Shown piece by piece: positions 1 through 8,596 of a DNA stretch of 64,000 bases. The DNA is from Emticicia sp051209875 (GTDB taxonomy: Bacteria; Bacteroidota; Bacteroidia; Cytophagales; Spirosomataceae): the NCBI RefSeq assembly GCF_051209875.1, contig NZ_JBNTQY010000001.1:310001-374000 (forward strand). Reading direction: 5' to 3'. Both the position numbers and the translations under genes were made by a program. Under the pieces are notes generated by a model. The model was not told the origin of the DNA. It worked only from the letters and a program-made list of their open reading frames with translations, and did no database searches. Position 1 is the stretch's first letter; every line of letters begins with the position of its first letter.

Positions 1-96
1 ATTGTTTTGTATATTTATTATCTTCTTATTTCTTTTTCGGGTTGCAAAGGTACAAAATTGAAATTTGTTTTTCAAAAATCTTTGACTATTTTTTTG

Positions 97-1296
97 CTAA
101 TTCCCCGATTTATCTTCATGTAATACTAAACAGGCCGTTTCAGTAGTTTTTGGGTCTAATTTGAAACCCATTTTTTGAATGCTTTCTTGCACTTTTGATA
201 CTTCTTTTGGAAAATCAGTTATCCAAACAATACTCGTATCAGCAGTATTACTTTCATTAATGATAGGCAAATCAACCACTTTTGTACTCCAAAGGAGCTT
301 TAAAAAATCTTTTAGAGGCATATCCATGCCAGTTCGGCTTAACGAAGTTTGTGATAAAGTATCTTGACTTGTTGTCAAAGCATACACTTTTCGAGTGCGA
401 ACTTCATTTTTTGCCTTTACTGCAAAAATTTCTTCTAAATGCTTCATGCCAATTTCACCCAAACGATGTTTCATTTGCTCAGGTACTTTTATTGTCATGC
501 TATATTGCTGTTTTTCGTCCAATAGATATTTTGTTTGTTCCGAAACTTCCAAACAAGCTCGGTCGTTTGGATTTGGGCGAGTCGTTTGATAAAGTACTTG
601 ATACATCAACGGCACAGTACAGTTGATAAATTCATATTCAAAATCTGATTTTTTGTTGATTTGAGATTGAATGCCTTCTTTATAAGCAGAAACAGCAACT
701 TTATAAAAACTTTTATCTTCAACCTGAATTGGAGTCATGGCTGTGGCAGTTTCGCTCTTTACTGCAAATTCGGCTTTCGTTTTTACCGCTAAAATTGCTC
801 CGCTTTTGGCTAAATAAATTATTTCTTCGCTTACTTCTTCTGGGGAGGTGATCGCTTTAATATAGCCCTGAGGGTCGATAATAATTGTATGTGGCATCAA
901 CTGATGATAAAACAATTGATTAATCGATTTGTCGGTATCAATTCCAATGGCTAAAGAAGTAGGACGTTTTTTAAGAAAACCAACTACTTTCCAACGCTCT
1001 TCATCAGTAATATTGATAACTTCTAAATCTTTAGGAAATTTGGATTGTAATTTGGCCAAATGATCCATTGCAGGCAGGCAAGGACCACAGTAAGTTGCCC
1101 AAAACTCTAAAATGACGACTTTCCCTCTATAATCGCTAATGCTTTTTTTTGCGATTCCTTCTTTTGTTAGAATATTGATATTAAAATCAGGTACTAAAGC
1201 ACCAATTTGAATTGACTCAGAAACTGCTCCTTCTTGGGCATAAATTTTACCACAAAAAAGGTAAGTAATGCTTAATATGGTTAGAATATTTTTCAT
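97..1296 (-). CDS. TlpA-family thioredoxin-like exported protein
   Basis: A signal peptide (ITILSITYLFCGKIYA region, cut near AQEG) is followed by a TlpA/AhpC-type thioredoxin domain at about residues 30-170 with the redox motif WATYCGPC. It is therefore probably a periplasmic thiol-disulfide oxidoreductase. The C-terminal ~220 residues are not thioredoxin; they vaguely recall the C-terminal domain seen in TIGR03435-type proteins, which is only an impression. I chose the ATG at 1296 because the upstream ATG at 1323 would put nine mostly polar residues before the signal peptide. The gene is alone and divergent from the oxidoreductase at 1594. The redox fold is certain; the substrate is unknown. 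Confidence 0.85.
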   Translation of the reverse strand: MKNILTILSITYLFCGKIYAQEGAVSESIQIGALVPDFNINILTKEGIAKKSISDYRGKVVILEFWATYCGPCLPAMDHLAKLQSKFPKDLEVINITDEERWKVVGFLKKRPTSLAIGIDTDKSINQLFYHQLMPHTIIIDPQGYIKAITSPEEVSEEIIYLAKSGAILAVKTKAEFAVKSETATAMTPIQVEDKSFYKVAVSAYKEGIQSQINKKSDFEYEFINCTVPLMYQVLYQTTRPNPNDRACLEVSEQTKYLLDEKQQYSMTIKVPEQMKHRLGEIGMKHLEEIFAVKAKNEVRTRKVYALTTSQDTLSQTSLSRTGMDMPLKDFLKLLWSTKVVDLPIINESNTADTSIVWITDFPKEVSKVQESIQKMGFKLDPKTTETACLVLHEDKSGN

Positions 1297-1593
1297 TTCT
1301 TTTCTTTGCAATTTGAGAATCATGCAAATTTAATCTTTTATTTGACGTAGTTGCAAGAATTTGTGCTTGGTTTGATGAATAAATCTATCTTTTTTAATAG
1401 ATTTCGTCTAATGCTTTGTTATCAAACTTTCTTGAAATTATATTTTACAAAGTTGACTATAAACCCAAATCTTGTAAATCATTTTATCAAGACATATTTT
1501 TATGCACGCATACTATTTTTCAAGAAATTTGACTTAATTTCGCCTTAATGTAAAAACAAATGCTATTTGTTAAAACTATCAACAAAACCAAAC

Positions 1594-2595
1594 ATGAAAA
1601 ATACACAAGTAAATTTGATTGCTCGCCCTGTGGGAATTCCAACGGCAGAATGTTGGCAATTTGTAGAATCAGAAACACCAGAGTTAGGAGAAAATCAGGT
1701 GCTTATACAAACACAATATTTATCAATTGACCCTGCCATGAGGGGTTGGATGAATGAGGGCAAATCATATATTCGTCCTGTGAGAATTGGTGAAGTGATG
1801 CGTGCCTTGGGTGCAGGGGTAATTGTTGAATCGAAACACCCTGATTTTAAGCCAGGTGATTTTGTGACCGCCAGCACAGGTGTACAAGAATATGTAGTTT
1901 TAGATGGAAAAGAGGCCGTTAAAGTAGATACTAATTTTATTCCATTGCCAGCTTATTTAGGCACTTTAGGAATGTCGGGCTTGACAGCTTATTTTGGTAT
2001 TTTAGATACTGGGCAACCAAAAGAAGGTGAAACAGTCGTAGTTTCGGGAGCGGCAGGGGCTGTGGGAAGTGTGGTTGGACAAATAGCTAAAATCAAAGGG
2101 TGTCGAGTGGTTGGCATTGCTGGTGGAGCAGATAAATGTAAGTATGTAGTAGAAGAATTAGGCTTTGATGCTTGTGTAGATTATAAAGAAGGAGATTTGA
2201 GAAAACAACTCAAAGAAGCTTGCCCTGACGGTGTAGATGTTTATTTTGATAATGTGGGTGGTGAAATTTTAGATACAGTTTTAGGACTAATCAATCTTCG
2301 TGCAAGAATTGTGATTTGTGGAGCGATTTCTCAATATAATGCTACTACAAAACCCGTAGGGCCAAGTAATTATTTAGCTCTTTTGGTGAATCGTGCAAGA
2401 ATGGAAGGGATTGTGGTTTTTGATAATGCTGCCAATTATGGAAAAGCCGTGAAAGAAATGGCTGGTTGGATTGCACAAGGGAAACTCAATGCTAAAGTTT
2501 ATATTACCGAAGGTGGCGTAAAAGCATTTCCTGATACTTTGATGAAACTTTTTAAAGGAGAAAATACAGGAAAATTAGTTTTGAAAGTTTCTTAG
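1594..2595 (+). CDS. NADP-dependent medium-chain oxidoreductase (CurA/leukotriene B4 dehydrogenase-like)
   Basis: A 333-residue zinc-independent member of the MDR superfamily. It has the nucleotide-binding motif GAAGAVGSVVGQIAK, an N-terminal GroES-like half (YLSIDPAMRGWM) and the DVYFDNVGGEILD signature of the prostaglandin reductase/CurA branch. These enzymes reduce the double bond of alpha,beta-unsaturated ketones or aldehydes with NADPH in the cytoplasm. No zinc ligands are present. The ATG at 1594 is preferred over the upstream TTG at 1567 because MKNTQVNLIARP matches the usual start of the family. It appears monocistronic. Nothing else recognisable lies in the ~300 bases upstream. Confidence 0.9.
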   Translation: MKNTQVNLIARPVGIPTAECWQFVESETPELGENQVLIQTQYLSIDPAMRGWMNEGKSYIRPVRIGEVMRALGAGVIVESKHPDFKPGDFVTASTGVQEYVVLDGKEAVKVDTNFIPLPAYLGTLGMSGLTAYFGILDTGQPKEGETVVVSGAAGAVGSVVGQIAKIKGCRVVGIAGGADKCKYVVEELGFDACVDYKEGDLRKQLKEACPDGVDVYFDNVGGEILDTVLGLINLRARIVICGAISQYNATTKPVGPSNYLALLVNRARMEGIVVFDNAANYGKAVKEMAGWIAQGKLNAKVYITEGGVKAFPDTLMKLFKGENTGKLVLKVS

Positions 2596-2774
2596 TCGAT
2601 GAATTATTCTTCATTTACATCAATAATTAACAGCGAATAAATTCGCCGTCTAAGGGAACAAAGGATAGGTTTTTCAAATACATTTTGCGATTTCAATAGC
2701 AAAATCATATAAAGAATTCATTCTGTTGTTTCATTAGCCACCTATTTTAATGGGTGTTAAAGTCATATATTTGA

Positions 2775-3878
2775 ATGTCCAACCATATTGATATTTTAAT
2801 CGAACGCATCGCCTCGTGTCAGTCACGAGGCGATAAATTCTTTCCAGAAGGAATTTTTCCATCATATCGACAAAATAAATTTTTGTTCTACAAACGTCCA
2901 GATACTAATATTTTCTACACAGCAACGATTGTTTTTATTTTAAATCAAATCAAGCATAAAGTTTCTGAAAAATCACAAGTGATTATTGAGGAAATTACAA
3001 AAAGAGCCGTTAAAAACTACCCTGATTTTCAAAATAAAGATGGCTTGAAAACGTATAATTTTTGGCAAACAAAGCCTTCAAATCATTTTCCTAATGGCTT
3101 TATTTTCAGATATTTAGACCATTTCAGAATTCCCGACGATATTGATGATACTGCTTTGGTTTACTTGACCTTGCCTCATGCGAAAGAAGATGTGATTTGG
3201 CTGAAAGAAAAGTTGAAGTATCATAGTCCAATAAGCCCCGACGGGGAAATAAAAATGGTTAGAAATACATTTAAACATTATAAAAACTTAAAGGTGTACT
3301 CTACTTGGTTTGGTAAAAATATGCCGATTGAGTTTGATGTATGTGCTTTGTGTAATTTGATGTATTTGTTTGAAAAACACCAATTGCCTTATAATGAATA
3401 TGATGAAGCTGTTTTTATTTTTTTGAGAGAAGTGATTTTGCAGGAAGAATATATCTCTGATGCTTTTAAGGTAGCTCATAATTATGCCACTACGCCTCTA
3501 ATCATTTATCATTATGCCCGACTTTTGGGAGATTTTGATATAAAACAATTAGAAATTTGTAGAGAAAAATTGATTCAAAAAACGAGAGAACTACTTGATA
3601 ATGAGAAAGTTGTAATGAACAAGGTGATTTTAGAAATTGCTTTATTGAAACTTGTTACAACTCAAAATCACATGACGAAAAATTCAGAACTCATAACTCA
3701 TAACTCAGAACTCAATACTTACTTCATCGCAGGGCTTTTGAGTTCGTATGAAAATCCAATTTTACACTTTTTCGCACCCATGAAAATTACTCAGATGGAA
3801 TGGAAATGTGAAGCACATGATTTAGCTTTGCTTCTGGAAAATTATGTAGAGCAAATCTCCAGATTTGCTCATAACTAA
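2775..3878 (+). CDS. Small class II terpene-cyclase-like protein (DIDDTA motif)
   Basis: A 367-residue protein without signal peptide or membrane segments. Around residue 120 it reads RIPDDIDDTALVYLTL, which contains DxDDTA, the protonating-acid motif of class II terpene cyclases (squalene-hopene cyclases, diterpene cyclases). The rest is helix-rich, as expected of an alpha-alpha toroid. At 367 residues it is much shorter than a squalene-hopene cyclase (~630), so at most one barrel domain is present. No pathway genes are adjacent. It ends with a 4-base convergent overlap with hisF. The motif is seen; the enzymatic role is inference, and a non-catalytic toroid protein is the alternative. Two perfect palindromes lie inside the reading frame. 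Confidence 0.55.
   Translation: MSNHIDILIERIASCQSRGDKFFPEGIFPSYRQNKFLFYKRPDTNIFYTATIVFILNQIKHKVSEKSQVIIEEITKRAVKNYPDFQNKDGLKTYNFWQTKPSNHFPNGFIFRYLDHFRIPDDIDDTALVYLTLPHAKEDVIWLKEKLKYHSPISPDGEIKMVRNTFKHYKNLKVYSTWFGKNMPIEFDVCALCNLMYLFEKHQLPYNEYDEAVFIFLREVILQEEYISDAFKVAHNYATTPLIIYHYARLLGDFDIKQLEICREKLIQKTRELLDNEKVVMNKVILEIALLKLVTTQNHMTKNSELITHNSELNTYFIAGLLSSYENPILHFFAPMKITQMEWKCEAHDLALLLENYVEQISRFAHN
2808..2834. repeat. Perfect palindrome inside the cyclase-like gene
   Basis: Arms of 11 bp (2808-2818 and 2824-2834) around a 5-base loop; core GCCTCGTG/CACGAGGC. It encodes the odd stretch IASCQSRGD near the N-terminus of the 2775 gene. It resembles the short palindromes in the intergenic spaces of this window, so it may be an inserted repeat unit. 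Confidence 0.7.
3849..3870. repeat. Perfect palindrome at the 3' end of the cyclase-like gene
   Basis: 10-bp arms GAGCAAATCT/AGATTTGCTC with a 2-base centre, still inside the coding frame (EQISRFA) and next to the convergent stops of the 2775 gene and hisF. It could help separate the two converging transcripts; there is no T-tract. Confidence 0.65.
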
Positions 3879-4642
3879 ATTCGCATCGGAATACCTTTAT
3901 TTTTCAAATAAGTTTTTAATTCAGGAATACCAATTTCTTTGAAGTGGAAAATACTTGCTGCTAAACCTGCATCGGCTTTTCCAGTAGTAAAAACATCGAA
4001 AAAATGCTCCATTGTACCAGCACCGCCCGAAGCAATGATGGGGATATTTGAATTATCAGAAATTTCTGCTGTCAGTTCAATGGCAAAGCCTGCTTTTGTT
4101 CCATCGGTATCCATCGAAGTGAGTAATATTTCACCTGCTCCACGATCTTCTACTTCTTTTGCCCATTCGATTGTTTTTAACTCGGTTGGTTTACGTCCAC
4201 CATGCGTATGAACAATGTGCTGAAAGCCATTTCCATATTCAATATATCTTGTATCGATGGCAACAACAATACATTGCGAACCAAATTCGAGAGCTAATTC
4301 ATTGATTAACTGAGGGTTACGGACAGCAGATGAATTGATAGAAACTTTATCAGCACCTGCATTGAGTAGTTTTGACACATCAGCAACTGAGCCGATTCCA
4401 CCACCTACACAAAAGGGAATATTGATTGTATGAGCTACTCGTCTGACTAAATCAAGCAAAGTTTTACGTTCTTCAACAGTAGCTGTTATATCCAGAAATA
4501 CCAACTCATCGGCACCTTGGCGAGCGTATTCTGCTCCCAATTCTACGGGGTCGCCTGCATCACGGAGATTGACAAAATTGGTGCCTTTGACGGTGCGTCC
4601 GTCTTTAATATCTAAACAAGGAATGATTCTTTTTGTAAGCAT
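3875..4642 (-). CDS. hisF: Imidazole glycerol phosphate synthase, cyclase subunit
   Basis: A (beta/alpha)8 barrel of 255 residues, the usual HisF size. It carries the first catalytic aspartate in RIIPCLDIKDGRTVKG, the second in VVAIDTRYIEYG and the phosphate-binding GGGIGS and ASGGAG loops. With HisH it converts PRFAR and ammonia to IGP and AICAR in histidine synthesis. The start at 4642 (MLTKRIIPCLDI) matches the family; a start at 4657 would add five residues. It follows hisA and an acetyltransferase gene on the same strand. hisH and the remaining his genes are outside the window. Confidence 0.97.
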   Translation of the reverse strand: MLTKRIIPCLDIKDGRTVKGTNFVNLRDAGDPVELGAEYARQGADELVFLDITATVEERKTLLDLVRRVAHTINIPFCVGGGIGSVADVSKLLNAGADKVSINSSAVRNPQLINELALEFGSQCIVVAIDTRYIEYGNGFQHIVHTHGGRKPTELKTIEWAKEVEDRGAGEILLTSMDTDGTKAGFAIELTAEISDNSNIPIIASGGAGTMEHFFDVFTTGKADAGLAASIFHFKEIGIPELKTYLKNKGIPMRI

Positions 4643-4690
4643 TTTTTCAGTTATCAATTATCAGTAAACAGTTATCAAATAAACAGATAA

Positions 4691-5149
4691 TTACATTTCG
4701 TTCGGTTGGCGTTCCGTATAAATATTGGGTCGAGCAATCTGCATCATTACTGCTGGATTGTCTAAAGGTGTAAAACCAAATTGTGCATATAAACCATGAG
4801 CGTCACGAGTAGCAAGCATCCAACGTCTAAGTCCTTGTAAATCAGGTACTTGTATGATACATTCCATTAACCATTTTGATAAACCTTTGCCTCTTTCGCT
4901 TTCCAAAACAAACACATCGGCCAAATAAGCAAAGGTGGCATAGTCAGAAATAATGCGTGCATAGCCTACTTGAATTTTATCTTTATAAATACCAAAAGCA
5001 AGACTATTTTGGGCAGCACTTTTTACAATTTCCATCGGAATATTGGGCGACCAATAACTGGTTGATAAAAAGCCATGAATTACATCAAATTGCAATTTAG
5101 CTTTATCTGTGCTAATAGTATATTCGTTTTTTTGAAATTCGTAAATCAT
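4691..5149 (-). CDS. GNAT family N-acetyltransferase
   Basis: A 152-residue GNAT protein. The acetyl-CoA-binding segment is ESERGKGLSKWLM (R/QxxGxG/A motif) around residue 87, preceded by the beta strand YLADVFVLES. GNAT enzymes transfer acetyl from acetyl-CoA to an amine; the substrate cannot be read from the sequence. Its ATG overlaps the stop of hisA by four bases (ATGA), so the two are probably translationally coupled, and hisF follows 48 bases downstream. No link of this family to histidine synthesis is known to me, so it is either a passenger or modifies an intermediate or enzyme. Confidence 0.88.
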   Translation of the reverse strand: MIYEFQKNEYTISTDKAKLQFDVIHGFLSTSYWSPNIPMEIVKSAAQNSLAFGIYKDKIQVGYARIISDYATFAYLADVFVLESERGKGLSKWLMECIIQVPDLQGLRRWMLATRDAHGLYAQFGFTPLDNPAVMMQIARPNIYTERQPNEM

Positions 5150-5868
5150 AAAAATCTTTTTTCAATTTCTTTCAAAGTAACTCGACCTTCATAAATGGCT
5201 TTGCCAACAATTACACCAAAAATATTGAGTTCAGCTAAATCTTCAAGGTCTTGCATTGAACTTACTCCACCACTTGCAATCACCTGTAAATCAGGGAATT
5301 GTGCGTGCATATTTTTGTATAAATCTACCGAAGCACCTTGCAAAAGTCCGTCTTTGGCAACATCTGTGCTAATTGTATATTTTACACCTTTCTGAATCCA
5401 ATCGCCTACAAAATCATACACCCAAATACCCGAATCTTCCTCCCAACCACTTACAGCGATTTTTTCATTGCGGGCATCCGCTCCCAAAATTATAGCTTCA
5501 CACCCAAATCTTTTCAACCAATCTTCAAATAACTCAGGATTTTTGATAGCAATACTTCCGCCTGTAATTTGCTTTGCTCCGCAATCAAAAGCTAATCGAA
5601 TATCATCATCAGATTGTACGCCACCGCCAAAATCAATGTGCAAATTAGTTTTCGAGGCAATGGTTTCTAAAACTTTTGCATTTGTGATTTTCTTGTTTTT
5701 TGCCCCATCTAAATCAACTAAATGAAGTCGCTTGATACCTGCGTCTTCAAACATCTTGGCTACTTCGAGCGGATTTTCGTTGTAAGTTTTTTTCTGAGAA
5801 TAATCACCTTGCGTGAGTCTTACGCATTTTCCTTCGATGATGTCAATAGCTGGAATGATTTGAAACAT
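5146..5868 (-). CDS. hisA: ProFAR isomerase (phosphoribosylformimino-AICAR-phosphate isomerase)
   Basis: A 240-residue (beta/alpha)8 barrel starting MFQIIPAIDIIEGKCVRLTQG. The general base aspartate is in PAIDI, and the second catalytic aspartate is in YTISTDVAKDG. Phosphate-binding loops are GGGVQS and ASGGVSS. It performs the Amadori rearrangement of ProFAR to PRFAR just before the HisF/HisH step. It is the first of the three-gene hisA-GNAT-hisF run within this window; upstream his genes may lie elsewhere because 160 bases without a gene separate it from the next gene. Confidence 0.97.
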   Translation of the reverse strand: MFQIIPAIDIIEGKCVRLTQGDYSQKKTYNENPLEVAKMFEDAGIKRLHLVDLDGAKNKKITNAKVLETIASKTNLHIDFGGGVQSDDDIRLAFDCGAKQITGGSIAIKNPELFEDWLKRFGCEAIILGADARNEKIAVSGWEEDSGIWVYDFVGDWIQKGVKYTISTDVAKDGLLQGASVDLYKNMHAQFPDLQVIASGGVSSMQDLEDLAELNIFGVIVGKAIYEGRVTLKEIEKRFL

Positions 5869-5965
5869 AATTTTACGAAACGATTTTTGTAATCGTGGAT
5901 TATGAAAAATAGAACTGCAACAAAGATAAGGGTTTTCTGATAAACGCTATCTTGCATAAGTAAAT

Positions 5966-6008
5966 AAAAAACGTAACTACTTGCTAATGAAATAGTTACG
6001 TTTGTGTT
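5966..6008 (-). terminator. Rho-independent terminator of the penicillin-acylase gene
   Basis: 11-bp perfect stem AAACGTAACTA/TAGTTACGTTT at 5969-5979 and 5993-6003 with a 13-base loop. T-rich flanks on both sides make it usable on either strand. It lies 20 bases after the stop at 6028. Confidence 0.75.
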
Positions 6009-6027
6009 TTTAATTATTATGCTTACC

Positions 6028-8400
6028 TCAAGGTTTCAAAATCAAAGTTTTTTCAGCAACATCTACTATTTTAGCCTTTGTAAAATAGACAGGGAAATAG
6101 CCACCAGTTCCCCAAAGATTAAATAAATCGCCATAATGTTCGGAGCGTGGGTCGCCCGATTGTCCAGGATTATTGATGCCCAAAGTTCTGTCCCAATTTT
6201 CAGTATCTACAATTATTTTGAAAGAAGCTCCGTGTGTTTGATTCAAATTATTACTGGTACTGTTGACTGTTTCTCCATAACCGCCACGAGGAATTGGACC
6301 AAGATTAATTTTTGCTTTTAAAGCGGGGTCATTTACCCAATCAGAAAGTGCATGAGTAAGCTTGATATGCTTATTATTAGCCTGTCCATATTGCCATTTG
6401 CTATCGTCTTTGCCCAATCGAAAGTTTAAACTATCAATAGCTAGTTTGAAACAACTCACAAGCATAGAATCACGAGCAACCAAAGGATTGGCTCCAAAAA
6501 AAGGTGGAGGAGTAATGAGCCAATCGGTCAAACGCTTTGTTGGAATTATCTTCATATATTTTCTGGCTTTTTCAGGAACAGCCAATAGATGCACATTTTT
6601 TTGTAGTTGCTTTTCCCATTCAACATAAATGCTCGCAAGAGTTGATGTTGGACTCAGTTCAAATGAATCCCAATTTTCGAGTTTGTTTTTGTAAGTAGCA
6701 TATTTACTTTCAATTTGTACACGTTGCAGCAGTGGAACCAAATTACGAGCTGTAAGCGAGACATAATCGCTTTGTAGCAAAGCAAATTCTTCCAAAGTAT
6801 GTTTTTTGCCCGAGCTCAATACTTCTTCAATACGATTGGCCCGCACAGGATTTGCCCATTTCCAGCCGATGGCATTTCTATTGGGGAAATCTGCGGGAGT
6901 CAAATTATTATTTGCTGTAACTACAAAACCTTCATTTGGGTCAATTTTATGAGGTAATAATTCTATTGGTAAGTAACCTCCCCATTCATAACGCCCATCG
7001 CCCGGCACAGGAACTAAACCTGACCAATTTTTACGAATCGGTGAAAGACCAACAGCCTGCCAACCAATATGTCCTTTTTTATCTGCCCAAATCATGTTTT
7101 CACCGGGAATGCGACTGAATGTGCAAGCTCTGCGAAATTCGTCCCAGTTTTGAGCTTGATTCATGCGTAAACTTGCTAAATAAGGAGCAGAACCTACTTC
7201 TTGCCAACCTGCTCGAACAGCATATAAATGATTGTTTTTTTCATCTTCAAAAACCACAGGCCCATGCCGAGTATATTTGAGTTGAACAATTTTTGGTGTT
7301 TGACCTTTTATTTGAATCGTGTCGGCGATGGTTTTTATATTTTCCCAAACCCCTTTGTATTTATATTGATTAGGGTTTTTAGGATTGGTTTCATAAACAT
7401 ATAAATCTTCATTATCAGTGTCAAAAATTGTCAATCCCCAAGCTCCATATTCGTTATGACCAATCGAAACGCCTGGTAAAGTTGGTTCGCCGCCACCCAC
7501 CACATTCCAACCGGGAGCATTGAGATGTACCCAATAACGCAACGAAGGAGTAGATTGAGCTCGATGAGGGTCATTGGCCAACATTGGATAACCGCTTTCG
7601 GTCAATTTTCCTGAAACAATCCAATTATTTGAACCAACATTGTCTTTTTCATCTTTGTACCAATCATCAAAACCATCTAATAAACCAACTTTATTATCAG
7701 GTTTAGGGAATTTCAACGGAGCTCTAAAAGCCTGATAATATTCAAGGATATTACTAAACAAAACATCATTATCAAGGATTTTATCCAGCTCTAAATTAGG
7801 TTCATTGTCTGAATTTTTTGGGTGAAACCAAGATAATTCTCGCACTTTATCTGCCCCTAAAAGTTTGACTAAACGAGCATTATTAATTTCTTCTTCGATA
7901 TTTCCCAAAAGCCCTTGGTGGCGACTAATGACAACTTCGGGAGTCCAAAATTCGGGGAGCGTATGAAGTAGTTTAAATTCAAAAGGCAGTTCATCTGGTT
8001 TTTGTCGTGCTTCGGCAATATAGGCATTGATTCCTTCTACAAAAGCTTCAATGATTTGTTTGCTACGTGGGTGATAATGTTGTAATTCGGCTGTTAGATT
8101 TCCTCGAAATTTGAATAACCTTGTGCCAATATCACGTTTCAATTCTCGCTCACCGAGCAGTTCGGACATAGTTCCTGTGGCTTGTCTTCGCCACATTTCA
8201 AGTTGAAACAATCGGTCGGAAGCAGCCACATAACCTTGTGTTACAAATAAATCATGTTCATTTTGTGCATAAATATGCGAAATACCCCATTTATCTTTAA
8301 AAACCTCGACAGGTTGTTTCAGAGTTTTGAGATGAATCGTTTGTGCAGAGCAAGCAGAAGTGAATAAGAAAAGAACTAAAATTTTGATGAAGTTTGTCAT
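6028..8400 (-). CDS. Penicillin acylase family N-terminal nucleophile hydrolase
   Basis: A 790-residue protein with a signal peptide (FIKILVLFLFTSACSAQ). It has the family architecture: alpha chain (about 30-230), spacer, then the beta-chain start GSNNW at residues 256-260. Ser257 is the expected autocatalytic cleavage site and N-terminal nucleophile. NDPH and GVSIGHNEYGAWGLT are also typical of the family. Members hydrolyse amide bonds of penicillins, acyl-homoserine lactones or other N-acyl compounds in the periplasm. The substrate cannot be predicted here. A Cys in the signal region (TSAC) is a weak lipobox. It is monocistronic with its own terminator. Confidence 0.93.
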   Translation of the reverse strand: MTNFIKILVLFLFTSACSAQTIHLKTLKQPVEVFKDKWGISHIYAQNEHDLFVTQGYVAASDRLFQLEMWRRQATGTMSELLGERELKRDIGTRLFKFRGNLTAELQHYHPRSKQIIEAFVEGINAYIAEARQKPDELPFEFKLLHTLPEFWTPEVVISRHQGLLGNIEEEINNARLVKLLGADKVRELSWFHPKNSDNEPNLELDKILDNDVLFSNILEYYQAFRAPLKFPKPDNKVGLLDGFDDWYKDEKDNVGSNNWIVSGKLTESGYPMLANDPHRAQSTPSLRYWVHLNAPGWNVVGGGEPTLPGVSIGHNEYGAWGLTIFDTDNEDLYVYETNPKNPNQYKYKGVWENIKTIADTIQIKGQTPKIVQLKYTRHGPVVFEDEKNNHLYAVRAGWQEVGSAPYLASLRMNQAQNWDEFRRACTFSRIPGENMIWADKKGHIGWQAVGLSPIRKNWSGLVPVPGDGRYEWGGYLPIELLPHKIDPNEGFVVTANNNLTPADFPNRNAIGWKWANPVRANRIEEVLSSGKKHTLEEFALLQSDYVSLTARNLVPLLQRVQIESKYATYKNKLENWDSFELSPTSTLASIYVEWEKQLQKNVHLLAVPEKARKYMKIIPTKRLTDWLITPPPFFGANPLVARDSMLVSCFKLAIDSLNFRLGKDDSKWQYGQANNKHIKLTHALSDWVNDPALKAKINLGPIPRGGYGETVNSTSNNLNQTHGASFKIIVDTENWDRTLGINNPGQSGDPRSEHYGDLFNLWGTGGYFPVYFTKAKIVDVAEKTLILKP

Positions 8401-8596
8401 TTTTAGGGTTTAGTTTGAGTAAGTCAAATATATTGATGAATTGATGAAATTCAAAATGTTTTAAATGTATCGTAGTCATTTTAAAAAGCTTTTCGGTAAT
8501 ACATTAAATTTGATTTAAACATTACTTAATATCAACATAAGAAAGAGATGACTTTGATTGTTTATTTTTGAAAAACATTTATTATATACGTTAGTC

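Noticed and set aside
1351..1548. 65-codon open frame before the oxidoreductase gene
   Set aside because: No coding character, rich in F/L/K from AT-rich DNA, and no promoter or homology recognised.
3686..3719. AACTCATAACTCAGAACTC repeats in the cyclase-like gene
   Set aside because: Low-complexity text of a kind also present between genes (about 57,600); too short and simple to call a defined element.
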